Below, piece by piece: positions 24,281-36,589 of a stretch of DNA of 64,000 nt. Source of the stretch: Siphonodentalium dalli (taxonomy: Eukaryota; Mollusca; Scaphopoda; Gadilida; Siphonodentaliidae); contig CP136064.1 in the NCBI GenBank assembly GCA_032622095.1, forward strand, positions 113,822,004 to 113,886,003. Reading direction: 5' to 3'. The translations under genes and the position numbers were made by a program. Numbering within the stretch: position 1 is the first letter of the stretch; every line of letters begins with the position of its first letter. Below the pieces are notes generated by a model. It did not search any database and was not told the DNA's origin. It saw only the letters and a list, made by a program, of their open reading frames with translations.

Positions 24281-24897
24281 TCATTGAGTCTTGTATTCAA
24301 ATGGCGGTAATTCTACTCTGTCTTCGTTCGGGAGGGCAGAAATCGAGCAAAAGTATTTATTAAAAATCTCAGCTTTTGATTCATTGTTGGTTGTAATCGA
24401 ATCCCCATTTTTTAATGCCGGTATGTTTTTTCTGTCAGGGCCCATGAGTCGATTCATAGTTTTCCACCAAAGTGAAGATTCTGTGAAGCAATTTCCGAGA
24501 ACTGACTGTGTTTTATCGACTAGTCTCTGCTTGGCACTCTTTATGCAAGAGGTGACCTCGTTTCTTTTGGATTTATATCGGACCCAGGCAAGATGGGTTT
24601 TCTTGCGCTTAGCGTTTGAATAAAGTCGCCTTCTTTGTCTAATTAGTCTGCGAATTTGGCAAGTCATCCAACTAGGTTCGTCTTGTCGTATGGAAGCTAT
24701 TTTATTTGGTATGTATTTTGAGGCTAAGTGATTTATTTTGTCTGTTAACGTACTCGCTATACCTGTATACTCTATCTCAGATAATTCTGAATTATAATTC
24801 CATTGTTGGAGATCACTGTTCATTGCAGTAAAATCAGCTGCATCATAGTTCCAAACTCTTCGCTTGATGACGCGATTCGATTTCACTACGTTTAGAC
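24281..24897 (-). pseudogene. LINE A linker between endonuclease and RT
   Basis: This segment encodes a region with W-x-Y-x-x-A-D-F, EPSWMT, and basic RQRRR stretches, and aligns with the same part of LINE B. It links the endonuclease to the RT. The left part of its open frame (beyond 24897) belongs to the inserted MITE. A TGA at 24281-24283 separates it from the RT, which continues in the same frame. Confidence 0.75.
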
Positions 24898-24901
24898 TTA
24901 A

Positions 24902-25424
24902 AGGGGTACTGTACGCCAAATGTTGTTGTTGGTTTCTATAGTCTCCGAGTCGGAGAATAAGGTAACAATTTTTTCATTATTTGAAAGTCTGTTGAGTACG
25001 AAGTAGTGTACGAATGACAAATTTACCGGAATGCAAAAATACAAATTGTCGTTGTCGAGTAATTTTTGTACAGTTTTCAACCAAATGAATCAAATAAAAG
25101 TTATATTATAGGCATACTAGTCCCATATCATCATAATATTTTAAGCGATCGTGTGTGCGATCGGTTTTACAATCCAGTATCCCTCAATTACTTTGTTTGA
25201 TTACGGAAATTCGTAATTTAATTAACGCCATTTTATGGCTCCAGTCATAAATTCAATTTATATCAAATTATTAACTTTTAAATTATTAAATTTTAAGATA
25301 GCCTATTAACCTGAGCGTTTACAGAATACATCTTCGACTCAAATTACTTATGTTTCTATATATTATCGATATTAGATCGTTGTTGTCACCGGAAATTTAA
25401 TGAAAATGGAGTACAGTATCCCTT
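24902..25424. mobile_element. 523-bp MITE with TTAA target duplication, inside LINE A
   Basis: Ends AGGGGTACTGTACGCC (24902-24917) and GGAGTACAGTATCCCT (25409-25424) are imperfect inverted repeats, flanked by TTAA at 24898-24901 and 25425-25428. Removing the element with one TTAA rejoins LINE A sequence that aligns with LINE B, which supports insertion after LINE A. TTAA targets suggest mobilisation by a piggyBac-type transposase; that is inferred. Confidence 0.85.
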
Positions 25425-25487
25425 TAATTTCACTAATATTGGGCAGTGATATCGAACCAGGTCAGCAAAAAAAGGGTCCAAAATTTC

Positions 25488-26342
25488 TTATGATTCGACA
25501 AGAAGTGGTGTATTGGTCATACATAAGTCGAGAAGTGACAGTGAGCTCTCAGTAAAATGTGTCGGTTCTTTGATAATTTGTGTTAGTCCAATTTTCTGTC
25601 GAATGTATCTTATTTGCGTTGTTTCGGTTTCTAGAACATTTGAATTAAAATCCCCAATGACCACGACATGAGAACAATGGCTATTGTCCATTGCCATATC
25701 GATCGAAGAATATATTTTCTCCCATAGTTGAACTGGCGAATCCGGTGGTCGATAAAAAGTTCCAAGCAGAAAGCGCGATGTTGGAGTTACAATTTCAAGC
25801 CATACGCATTCTACACCGAATGTTTCCAATTCTCGGTGTCTTTTGGAGTTTAAAGAATTAGCGACATATACTGCGATACCACCACCATGTGATGAGCGAT
25901 TAAATCTCTCCGGATTGTGGAATCCATGAATAGCAATTTCCGAATCTGATGTATCATTGGAAAGCCATGTTTCTGTTAATGCTGCGATGTCATAGTCTAC
26001 TATTTCAGCAGACAATGTATCAAGTTTGGGTTTTATGATCTGAATATTTAGGCACATCAATGATAATTTTCTATCAGTTTTTGTATCGGACAAAGAGGGA
26101 CCCGGGTTCAAATGCACGTCATATGCTTGCATCAAGATTGATTTAAGTGTTTCTATCATAGCTCGCATTATATTGGATATAGAATATTGTATCACTCTTG
26201 AAATGTATGTTTTCACATTTTTGAGAACATTGAGATGGCGAAAACGCCTATTTCGAGTTATCTTTCTTAACTGCAGTCCAATTCTGATTGCGGAATGCAG
26301 AGACGATTCTATGTCAATGTAATGATATGTCTTTGTGAGCAT
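25488..26342 (-). pseudogene. LINE A APE-type endonuclease segment
   Basis: This frame of 284 codons encodes the N-terminal part of the LINE polyprotein. Residues 75-82 are DVHLNPGP, a motif frequent before the endonuclease in CR1-related elements. The endonuclease motifs TETW (about 123-126), FYRPP (about 196-200) and GDFN (230-233) are in place, matching the metal-binding and catalytic residues of APE nucleases. A TAA follows VES, and the next codons in the same frame still encode the expected LDPFFADLVRYH segment with its histidine. The premature stop therefore lies inside the domain. Confidence 0.85.
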
Positions 26343-26414
26343 CCTTTCAATCAGAGTGATTGGTATAAGGCTCCACGTTCAATCATGTAAAAACGAAGGA
26401 AAACCAAAAATGCA

Positions 26415-27000
26415 ATGTCTCTTGGGACTTACGTCATCTGCATTAGTATGTATGTTAGGATTGCCAATGAAGATATGGTAGGCATGTTCTATACTCGCGC
26501 GCGTTATGCTAAGCGAAAACATAGATGCGACCCATTGATATCGGAATTACTCATCTTTTACATTGGATTACAACTAAAGGGCGCTGGTAAAAATGAAATA
26601 CTACTGGCCTTACTCATGCTGTTTATGGTGAGATACAACGACAAAATTGAAATCTCAACTACATCTACGCGAAAAAACGTCCGACACAATCTTTTGGTCA
26701 ATACCCAATTTGGAATTCCCTTCTGGTTCAGGCATCTTCTCATCACTTCTGGTGATATTAAACCAAATCCTGGTCCCACCAATAATGGTCAACTGTCACT
26801 ATTCCATTTGAACGTACAAAGTTTCCTCCCTAAAATCGACATACTTGCCACCGAAATACAAAATTACGATATATGCGGCTTTACGGAATCTTGGCTGAGC
26901 GATAAAACGGACCAGCACGACTTACTAATACACGGATTTCACGAACCCGAGCGAGCCGACAGAGTAGGAACGGACACTGTAGGTGGGGGGCGTGATCGCT
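26415..27000 (+). pseudogene. LINE B N-terminus and first half of endonuclease
   Basis: The frame runs through a hydrophobic and basic N-terminal region, DIKPNPGP at about 26752-26777, then LNVQS and TESW endonuclease motifs. It reads correctly to a GGG codon run near 26982-26990, after which it becomes nonsense (to a stop at 27074) while the true protein continues in another frame. One extra G in the run explains the shift; it could be a real mutation or a sequencing error in a homopolymer. Confidence 0.82.
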
Positions 27001-28086
27001 TATATCAAAAACGATTTAGCCTATACACGCAGAAAAGATATCGAGAAACCTGGGTTAGAAAGCATTTGGCTTGAAGTTATATTACCGAGAGAAAGAGTGT
27101 TGATTGGTTTTTTTTACCGCCCACCAAATGTGAATTGCTGGCACAACATATTAGAAAACATCGGTGACACCATAAATTCTAATCCCACACACAAACTAAT
27201 TGTCTCTGGAGACTTTAATGAAAATCAATACAACCCTGTAAACAAGAAAGTACAAACCATAGTCGCAGAATGTAATCTGAAACAAGTTATTCACGACTCC
27301 ACAAACTTCACAGAATACTCTGAAACCATAATAGATCTAATATTCATAAATGATCTATGTGAACTGAAAGGATCTGGTACCCTGGATCCCTTTTTTTCCG
27401 ATCTAGTCCGCTATCATGTGCCGGTATATGCCACGATAGAAATCGAAGACAAACAGAAAGGAAGCAAATCTTTTAATCGTCTTATTTACATGTATGATGA
27501 GGCTAATTTTATTTCCTTAAACAATGAAATTCGTTCATGTGACTGGAACCGAATAATTGACAACCTGGGAACTGATGAAATCTGCTCAACATTCACATCA
27601 TATATGAATAATCTTATCGTCAAATATGTACCCAGCAAAATTGTCAAATGCCGTCAGAACGAGCCTGAATGGATGACACCGAGAGTTAAGTATCTCATCA
27701 GACAACGGAAAAGGGTACACAAAACTGCAAAAGCTAGGAACACCCCAGCCATGTGGCAAAGATATCGGACAATCCGCAATGAAGTAATTACTGAAGTACG
27801 AAACTCAAACAAAATTCATATACAAAAAATGGAATCAATCCTTCAAGATCCAGAAACTGGCGACTCAAAATGGTGGAAGATTTTCAACAAACTGTCCCGC
27901 AAAAAAGTTAATTCGGTCCCGCCCCTCTCGAGGAATGGAATAGTTTCTTCCTCAGATTACGAGAAAGCAACTGTACTAAATGATTATTTTTGCAATATTG
28001 CCTCATTGAATATGACCTACGATCTGCCAGACCCGCCTGTCGACGAGACAAACACCCCCATGCTAAATAATATCCTAATTAGTTAA
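26983..28086 (+). pseudogene. LINE B second half of endonuclease and linker
   Basis: After the G run this frame resumes with GGVIAYI, FFYRPPN, SGDFNEN and SDLVRYH, the remaining endonuclease motifs. The linker contains NEPEWMTP and a basic RQRKR segment. It stops at TAA 28084-28086. The same frame continues with RT sequence straight after, so the stop is a nonsense lesion, not the natural end. Confidence 0.82.
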
Positions 28087-29934
28087 ATTGACGTTTTTAA
28101 TGCCCTGAAAGTAACAAAAGCCGACAAAGCCTCTGGACCCGACCAAATAAGCCCGCGTATTCTGAAGAATTGTCTCAGTCTCAGCACCCCCCTTTCTATA
28201 ATATACAATCGTTTTCTTAAAGAAGCATATTTTCCAACTGAATGGAAACGAGCAAACGTAGTCCCAATCCATAAAAAAGGGGACCGCAGTAATCCAGAAA
28301 ACTACCGACCAATCTCCTTATTAGGAGTTTTTGGAAAGGTTTTTGAGAAGTGTGTTGCAAAGCATTTAATGTCATATCTCCAGTCAAATAATATCATAAC
28401 CGAACGACAGTCGGGATTTGTGCCATCAGATTCAACATCATATCAGTTATGCGACATATACCATCACTTGGCGAAATCACTAGATGATGAACGCGACGCC
28501 CGCCTACTATTCTTCGACATCAGCAAGGCATTTGACAAAGTGTGGCACGATGGCTTATTATATAAGCTAAGCGCGGTGGGTATCCGGGACAATCTTTTAA
28601 AGTGGTTCGGATCGTACCTCCGTGGAAGACACCAACGTGTAGTTATGGGATCCGAAGCCTCAAACTGGGGAACCATTACAGCTGGAGTTCCACAAGGCTC
28701 TGTACTAGGCCCTATCCTATTCCTTGTTTTTATTAACGACATTGTTAACGACATATCATGTAATATCCGCCTTTTCGCTGACGATACATCTATATCTCTT
28801 TCAATAGAAGATCCGACTGTTTGCGCACTAAGATTACAACAGGATGTCAAACGACTTGAATCCTGGTCAAACAAATGGCTCGTAAAATTTAATGTCTTAA
28901 AAACTGAAGCGTTAACTTGCACTAGGAAGAGAAATCTAATCGACCACCCAACCCTTTATATGAACAATGAACCCATCACGGAAGTAAAACTTCATACACA
29001 TCTTGGGGTCGTTTTAAGTAGCGACGGAAAATGGAAGCCACACATAGATAATTTATTAAGCTCAGCATGGAAAAGAATAGCCCTTATCAGAAAACATCGT
29101 TTCTCGTTGGATAGAGCATCATTAGAAAGATGCTACTTTACCCTGGTACGCACTGTATTAGAATACGCTTGTGTTGTCTGGGATGGTTGCACCAAAGAAG
29201 AAAGCGATGACATAGAAAAAGTACAATATGAAGCAGCTCGTATAGCAACAGGTGCAACCCGATCTGCCAGTAACAAATCTCTCCTGACGGAAACCGGATG
29301 GGAACTCCTCGCCGTACGGCGGAAACGTTTAAAGCTCCGTCTCTTTTACAAAATGATGTCTGGCCAAGCCCCTCCTTATCTGCGAAATCTAATACCCCCA
29401 ACAAACGTTGAAATAACAAATGTTAACACCCGACAGGCTAATTCCCTGAGAGCCCCAAAGTTCGATTCCACTTCCTTCAAAAAATCCTTCATCCCCTCAA
29501 CAACAGACCTCTGGAATAAACTCGACCCGAACGCAACAAGTTACGAGTCCCTTGCATCATTCACAAAGTCCTTAAACTGTACTAGAGAGGGAGTACCCCG
29601 ATATTACTATGAAGCTATTACCAGAAAAACACAAATTAACCACACCCGCCTCAGACTCAACTGCAGCGATCTAAATTATCACAAGTACACAAATTTCATC
29701 GCCGATCACCCATATTGTTTATGCGGACAATTAGAGGACAACGACCATTACCTAATGAATTGCGATAAACACACAGCTGAAAGAAACTCACTTCTCCAGT
29801 CATTAAATGATATATGCAACCTGACAACACACAAACTTCTGTATGGATGCCCTGAATTAACACCCAAAACCAACGCAAAATTTTTCAGAGAAGTACAGAA
29901 ATACATCTCCAGGACAAAGCGCTTCGCCAACTAA
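28087..29934 (+). pseudogene. LINE B reverse transcriptase segment
   Basis: Directly after the TAA the frame encodes KASGPDQISP, NYRPISLL, FFDISKAFD (motif A), PQGSVLGPILF (motif B) and FADD at 28774-28785 (motif C). HLGVVLSSDGKW and a C-terminal C-x-C-G...H-x4-C motif near 29710-29765 follow. It ends with TAA at 29932-29934. All RT catalytic residues are present, about 615 codons. The protein could be made only from an initiator inside this segment. Confidence 0.88.
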
Positions 29935-30790
29935 ATAAGTTTGTATATCGCCATGTTAAATGATCTAATAATCTCAGACATAAAAGAATGAATGTATACT
30001 TAGCAATAACTCGCGCGAGTATCAATGCCATACAGTCCGTTGGTACGAGGTCACCGAGTCATTTAAAACACTAAAAACCCATTCTAAAACCCCTGAACCA
30101 TATCTGACATAACCCAAGTTACTACTCTAAGCTCATTGCTTTCCTATTATTAACTTAGACTTATACCGTTCTACCATTACCATTACTGGTGATCTATCTC
30201 TTCCCATCAACATTGCCAGCAGCATTTCGAACATGAAACGTTATTGTTATATCCTTTAAAAATAGACTCAAAAGACCATAATTTATCTACTTATATATCT
30301 ATTTAATATATAAACTATACATAATTGCACATTAATGAAAAAAAGTGGAAAGAAGAGCCAGTGAAAAGAAATATGTTGGACGCTTTTGCGACACGAAGTT
30401 TATTCTACATGTACATATCTGAATCTATACAGAAACATAGGGAAGAGATACACCATCATTATCTATAAAACATTAATTATTATTCATGCCTATACACAAT
30501 TACATAATGCCATTACCTGACGTACCTACACCCACCCCACCTCGCGAGAGTAATAATCGGCTACATGGAACGACAGTAGTATCTGGATTACGGAATGTAT
30601 ATCGTACGACACAACATTATATAAGTCAGACAGTCGCTCTCTCGCTGGGTGGGATGGACACAAACTGATTCCCGGAAACGACTCACATAAGCAAACACGC
30701 TTGATGTCGAATCCGGTCCATGATGTTATATTCTGATATGTTGTAATTTATGTTGTATTGTTCATGGAATAAATACTGTTTAAACTAAGA
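29935..30790 (+). other. 3' UTR of LINE B
   Basis: AT-rich non-coding sequence between the RT stop and the conserved AATAAATACTGTTTAAAC end. The hexamer AATAAA within that end may act as the polyadenylation signal of the element. Confidence 0.6.
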
Positions 30791-32149
30791 TATAATATCT
30801 AGGTTTTTCTCGTCAGTACCCTTTAGTGCTCTCGAGTAGTACAAACCAGTCCTTGCCCTATGTGTCATAATATCAGTCATTGTTGTATGAGATTGAAATA
30901 AAAGGTCGACTCTGATAGTATGAAACAAGGACAAGAACTAGGATGTGACAGTCGGTGGTTGATGAGCACACAGACAATGCAGCAACAGCAGTATAACAGA
31001 TTAAGTTGTGGAACAAACAATTCAACAATGAGATCAACATAATGTGCATAATTTTGAGAATATATTGAATACAAGTAGTCCGGTTAACGGCATTCGGTAT
31101 GATAAATTCGATAAATTATTCAGCTTCATGTCAGAGACAATTTTCTCGTTTTGTCTTCTTTTCTAGCGATGAATTCCAATGGTTTAATTTCTATTTCTCC
31201 CTGGGGATGTTTGTATTACGTATTTCTTTAAGAAGAAAAAATAGTGAATACACTTGCTATTCAATAAATTCACTTTCCAAAAAGGGTATTTGTGTTATGT
31301 ATTTCTTTAAGAGAAAAATAGTGAATACAGTTGCTATTATATAAATTAACTGGTGAGTTACTGGACAATAATCATTCAAGAAGAGATCAGAACCAAATTA
31401 AAGAATGAGACAGGCGCATAAAGTTGGTCCGCCGTGGCTTAATTCATGTTCATTGTTGAAAGGTATATAACGTCATGATTAAAACTTCAACATTATGTTA
31501 GTTCCTTTGAGCAGTGTCCAAGGTTCCGGACAACCTCAAGAGCAGTCAGGAACCATGGGCCCATCTCCAAGGTACACACCCATGGTCAGTATGTAAATCA
31601 TAAAATACAAAGTATATATAGTCGTGTTTCCATTTGTGACCAATGAAACTGTGTTAACTGCTTCATATAAATATTATGTAATAATTTCCGGGTCATAAAT
31701 GTACTTCAATCTTTAATTGTAATGTTTGTGACAATAAACGAAACGTCCCCTTTAAGATTCCTCAAGGCGAGGCGCGGAGTTATTACGCCACCGTAGTGTG
31801 GTGTTTCTAGCTTTTGGTTTTTTTGATATCGCATGGTCGATCGATAATTCACTGGGTGATTGTACAGGGCGAATGCATTGTGGGGCTTTTATTTATTTAT
31901 AGAGTTGGAAATTCCGTTTATTTAAAAGTCGGAACTACGCGACCAGTAGGCCAAGTCCAGTAAAACGGTTCGTTATAGGTGCTGGTTGTTATTGTTATTT
32001 TAACGGAATTCTGAGTTGGTCATTCGCGAAACCAATATATTTTATATTCTATAATTAAAACCGTGGGTATATAATATATGATCCTCTTTATGGATATTGT
32101 AGGAAGGTAAATTTAGCTAAAGCGGTGGGATATCTTGCAAGACAACACA
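30791..32149. other. Intergenic with a small local duplication
   Basis: A segment with TTCTTTAAGAGAAAAATAGTGAATACA-like content is repeated at about 31210-31270 and 31290-31340. A TTAACGGAATTCTGAG segment at about 31999 recurs at about 33265. No gene was seen. Confidence 0.45.
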
Positions 32150-32882
32150 TTTCGGTTTGCGCTATAACTGCTCAATGTTTTAAGGTGTTACACAGCGTCT
32201 GATAAAAAGAGTTCTATCTGGAATATTCACACAATTTTTTCAGAGAACATGCATATAGAGTAAACATAGTCCTATCGGACTATCGTAAAGTAGTTCCGTT
32301 TAATTCGGGATTAATTAACCCTCAGACTGCCGAAACTGCCGACAATAAATTCGCTTGTTTGTGTTCCCCGAAAATCAAACTTGCCTGTTTAGAGGTCCCA
32401 TTTTCGTGGCTAATGGTGATAGAATCACAATTTTTCAGTCAAGTTCATGGATAAATTACATTACACTTAATCGGCTTATGTCCGCGGCCATAAACCTGCG
32501 TTTTGATAACAATTTATTTGAGACAAACTGTTGCGCGGGTATCAGTCGGCGCTTATCGGTTGAAGTTATTATGATCGTGCAGCCTGCACGTGCAACAAGT
32601 GTTCAAATACAACAGAAAAAAAATACTATGTCAAATAAATAACGTGATCAATGGACAGACACGTTTCATTTCCGTGGGACACGAAAAGGCGAATTTAATG
32701 TCGTCAGTTTCGGCAGTCTGAGGGTTTTAATTAATCTCCTTTACGATATCCCGATAGGACTATGTTTACTCTTTGTTCTCTGAAAAAAAAATGGTGTGAA
32801 TATTCCCGATAGAACTATTTTTATCAGACGTTTTGTAACACATTAAAACATTGAGCAGTTAGCGCAATTTTCTGAAATTTCG
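32150..32882. mobile_element. Foldback element with about 180-bp TIRs
   Basis: The left arm (about 32150-32352) and right arm (about 32691-32882) are inverted copies. Both carry AACTGCTCAATGTTTTAA, TCCTATCGGACTAT-like and CCCTCAGACTGCCGAAACTG segments. The 340-bp interior has a short frame with no recognisable domain. Direct repeats with TTAACGGAATTCTGAG and ACCAATATATTTTATATT lie outside (about 31997-32055 and 33264-33320), so the foldback may sit inside an older repeat. Confidence 0.7.
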
Positions 32883-34376
32883 GACTATTTCGTCTATAAA
32901 AATACGATGAGCAACTGAAAATGTTTTTCAACATTCTGGAAGGGGTATATGTCCATGGTATATATGTTTAAAATTTCACGCATAAACTATGACAGATAAC
33001 AAAGTTATAATTAGTTTTATAGGCCCACCATAAATCCCCTATAATAAACGCATGCCTCCGTAAGCACATGGCTTTGCTGTGGATACTTTCGTTCCCAGCA
33101 TGCATCATTCTCGCTATCTGTAAAATGTCTATGAACAATGGCTGCATGTGCCATGCACTCTTAGCTTTGATCCGCATTTAGAAGCATTCTGGTGTGGCGA
33201 ATGAGAAACCTGCAGTAATTTATCAGCCGTAGTTCATTGTAATAATTTGAAGAATTACTTGTCTTAACGGAATTCTGAGGCGGTCCATTCATGTAACCAA
33301 TATATTTTATATTATGATTTATATTTATGACTAATAATACGATCTTGGTGGCGTTACCATTTCTGACTATGGTTTTCTTGTCAGATGGTTGGGTCTCAGA
33401 TCAGCTAATCCCTTGGTGAATATTTCTCCACACCGTTTAATGTGACGTGAATTCCAGGTAATCAACAGTCGTGTTTAAGTGAACACCGATGGGTGCGAAC
33501 AGAATTCGCGACACATTGGTCCACTGCCCCCTCGTTGCCTCCCTTCGCGAAATAGCGAAAATTGAAGAGAGGCCGAAAGGTAGTGGAGTCTATGGTGGAG
33601 ATCCAAGCAAAGTTCAAAGAAACTCCCTGAATTTCGAGCATATTTCAATCCAGGGGAGGGGTCCAACCAATTTCTAATACCGACCTTATTTAATCCATGC
33701 AGGGATGGGTCCAATCAATTTAGCAACATAGTCCCTCTTTCAATCCAGGGGAAGTTTCATTCTACACATTTCCAGTCTACAGTTCAAATAGAGGGGGGTC
33801 CAGATAACTATTCAATGCAATCTCTACTTCGTTCCTGAGGGGGGGGGGTAAACAACTCTCTACCTCGGTCCCTATTTCGATCCGGAGGGAAGCAACCAAA
33901 TTTACAAATTTCCAATATTTACAGTCCTGCGTAGCTATTCCATATTAAACATCATACTAATATATCAGGGGATTACACGTTGTCGTCTTGTCTTAAGTGT
34001 AAATAAAGGTAGCACATTCATCAATGGTCCAAAATATGGTCGTCAGGATAACACATATTCGTCCAATTCAGTTGGTCGTTAATTGTAAAAATTATTATCG
34101 TCAAGGAAACAGCCTCTTTAAGAGGACTCGAGTCGAGGCATATACAAATTGTGAGTATTTCATGGTCTGGGTTCAGCTCATCGACGGTGTAAAACGGTAG
34201 TTCTACCGGCTATGAGTAGTCCGTGATGATTGCCTAATAATAGAAGCGTGGTCATTTGTTCACTGGTCTTGATATGTTTCGCCATGCATAGGGGTCGAAT
34301 GTAAATAGACCAAGCCTTCAGGTAATCGAATGAATCACTGATCCGGTTATTTAGATTACATGTGTCTAATAAGTTG
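32883..34376. other. Intergenic, no gene seen
   Basis: AT-rich DNA with degenerate repeats of AATCCAGGGG/GGGTCCAA type at about 33640-33900 and a poly-G run at about 33840-33848. No coding exon was supported. Confidence 0.4.
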
Positions 34377-34517
34377 GTTTAAACAATATTTTATTTGAAC
34401 ACTAAACAGAACAGAAATACAAACAAAAAATACATAACATATAATCTCAAATTGTTCAAAAGAGGATTGAGCAACAAGCTTGGGGGCTTTTGTTAAGTCC
34501 TATCCTCAGAAAATAAA

Positions 34518-34576
34518 TGTTACCCCAATTGATACCATTGGGGTATAGACCCCAATTGATACCATTGGGGTATAGC
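34518..34576. repeat. Two tandem 27-bp hairpin units
   Basis: ACCCCAATTGATACCATTGG followed by GGTATAG occurs twice in a row. Each copy can fold through ACCCCAA and TTGGGGT. It lies in the 3' UTR of LINE C. Confidence 0.6.
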
Positions 34577-35043
34577 AGATGGGTTTTGTTCTGTATGGTC
34601 CGAATAATAAAGTTTATAGATGAAGGGATAGGAAAGAGAAAGGGAAAGGGAGTGCAGGTAGTAGTTGAAAAGGGGTAGATAAACTTACCATTAACATCAG
34701 GATAATATATGTCACGGAGAGTATTGTATCATGTTAAATTGATCACCATTTATTGTCACAAGCCAATGAAGAATCTAAATTCAAAACAAATTTGATCACG
34801 CTACGACCCAATTGGAGAGAATTCGAAAAATAGCGGGTTATCAGAATTATTTCCATTCCATTAATGAGCTGTTTAATTAATGTATTTAATAAGTATTTAA
34901 TAAGTGACGAAGTGTGTATGTACCTTAACTAATTATTCAATTATAGAGGGCGAGGTGGTAGGGCTAAAACACGCGCAGTGACTATAATTTAAGACATTTA
35001 CATATAGTTTATTAGTAACGCGCGTGTTTGGGCTTAAACCACC

Positions 35044-36589
35044 TTACCCGTTAGTCAGAAAACGCCCAGTACAGATAATGAACTTCTGTACAACATCGAA
35101 AATTTTAATGTTCAATTCATCAGCGAGTTCAGGCGACCCATACAGAGGTACATCAGGTGATATTCTAATTGGTGGCAAATCAGCTAACATTTCAGTTCTT
35201 GCTTGAGTATATAATGGACATTTCAAGAGAAAATGATATGCAGATTCAATTTCAAAGCCACCACAAGGACACATCGGGGACTCTTTAAGGTGATTTGTGA
35301 CAAGGTCTTTGTTCAGGTTACTGCATCCCAATCTGATTCTAGTATGATAAACTTGAGCTTTACGAGAATAACTATGATAATAAAATTTAGCAATCTTTGA
35401 ACGACCAGTGTTAATGTTTCGTTTAAATTCTGTTAACGTTTCTGAAGACCTCACTGAGTCCGATAGGCTGTTCCAAGCACGTGTGGCAGATGGTAGAAAT
35501 GTATACATGTAGTAATTATTATTACTATCAGGCGGGTGGATGCTAGGGTGTCTAAAGTTGTAGCCAGTTGAGGAAGAATCAGGTGGAATCATATTAGATA
35601 AGTAGGATGGAGCTCTGTGTTTTGTCATATTGTAAAACTGAACTAATTTATGCTTATGCATGCGTTGTGCAAGCCGTTCCCAACCTGTTTCAAGTAATAA
35701 TTTCCTATCGCTAGCACTTCTGGTTGCCCCAGTGACTATTCTTGCCATTTCATACTGGATATCCTCAATTCTATCACTCGTATACTTGGGGATATTATCC
35801 CATACAGGTGATGCATACTCTAGGATAGGGCGAATAAATGAAAAATATATTGTTTCAAGAGACTTTCTGCTTAGTACTAATATCTTTGTTGATTATTTCA
35901 GCAGCGAGAGTTGGGTTTTCAACAGATAAGTATATCGATGTGTCATCTGCAAAAAGACGGATGTACTAATAATAGTAATAGTACTAATAATAGTACTAAT
36001 ATCTTTGTTGATTATTTCAGCAGCGAGAGTTGGGTTTTCAACAGATAAGTATATCGATGTGTCATCTGCAAAAAGACGGATGTTACACACTATTTTGTCA
36101 GTTATGTCATTTATGTAAATAAGAAATAATAGCGGTCCGAGGATATACCCCTGGGGCACGCCCGCAGATATGCATTTCCAATCTGAACTAACATTGTTAC
36201 ATTATCTATAAATACTCTATGTTGTCGACATTCTAAGTATGATTCTAAAAGTTTAAGTAAGTTACCTCCGAATCCCACTTGCCTAATTTTAAATAGGAGA
36301 CCCTTATGCCAGACCTTATCAAAGGCTTTACTAATGTCACAAAATATACAGCGCACCTCCTTACCATCATCTAGGGATCTAATAATATAATCATACACAT
36401 CAGTAATTTGGTACACTGCGGAATCACCTGTTGTAAAGCCAGACTGATTGACAGAGATGAGGTTATGTTCATTAATGTATGCGGACATATATTTATAAAT
36501 ACACTTTTCGTACGTTTAATAAGTTCTAATAAGTTCGTGGATAACGGAGGGGGCATTGCCTGAGTCTTTAAGGTCGTATTCAAGCTCAA
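35044..36589 (-). pseudogene. LINE C reverse transcriptase, broken
   Basis: Fragments in several frames give QSGFTTGDSAVYQ, CDISKAFDKVWH (motif A), [10 protein letters not shown] (motif B), RLFADDTS (motif C), then a jump to SLETIYFSFIRPILEYAS-like sequence and the C-terminal MCPCGGFEIESAYHFLLKC motif. About 85 codons after the FADD region are absent. At the deletion point a segment with the FADD coding sequence is duplicated in tandem (35882 and 36001, period 119) with a TAGTACTAATAA microsatellite between. There are frameshifts near 36110-36160 as well. Confidence 0.8.

Larger units (their letters stand above)
22105..26342 (-). mobile_element. LINE A: decayed non-LTR retrotransposon (CR1/Jockey-like)
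   Basis: On the minus strand the order is APE endonuclease, linker, reverse transcriptase, C-terminal Cys/His motif and 3' UTR. The 3' end carries AATAAAATATTGTTTACAC (22110-22128, complement), also seen at the ends of LINEs B and C. Coding is broken by TAA at 25488-25490, a frameshift near 24.9 kb, a MITE insertion at 24902-25424 and TGA at 24281-24283. The element faces LINE B head to head with 72 bases between their first open codons. Clade placement is by motif only. Confidence 0.85.
26415..30790 (+). mobile_element. LINE B: nearly intact non-LTR retrotransposon (CR1/Jockey-like)
   Basis: A plus-strand element with endonuclease, linker, RT and C-terminal Cys/His motif, followed by an approximately 850-bp 3' UTR that ends AATAAATACTGTTTAAAC (30768-30785). 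Only two lesions are evident: a one-base frameshift in the G run near 26982-26990 and a TAA at 28084-28086. It is the best-preserved LINE here. It shares family features with LINE A but the proteins are well diverged, so the head-to-head pair is not a simple inversion of one copy. Confidence 0.88.

Noticed and set aside
32355-32642. 95-codon frame in the loop of the 32-kb foldback
   Set aside because: No recognisable domain; it starts inside the arm and looks like chance.
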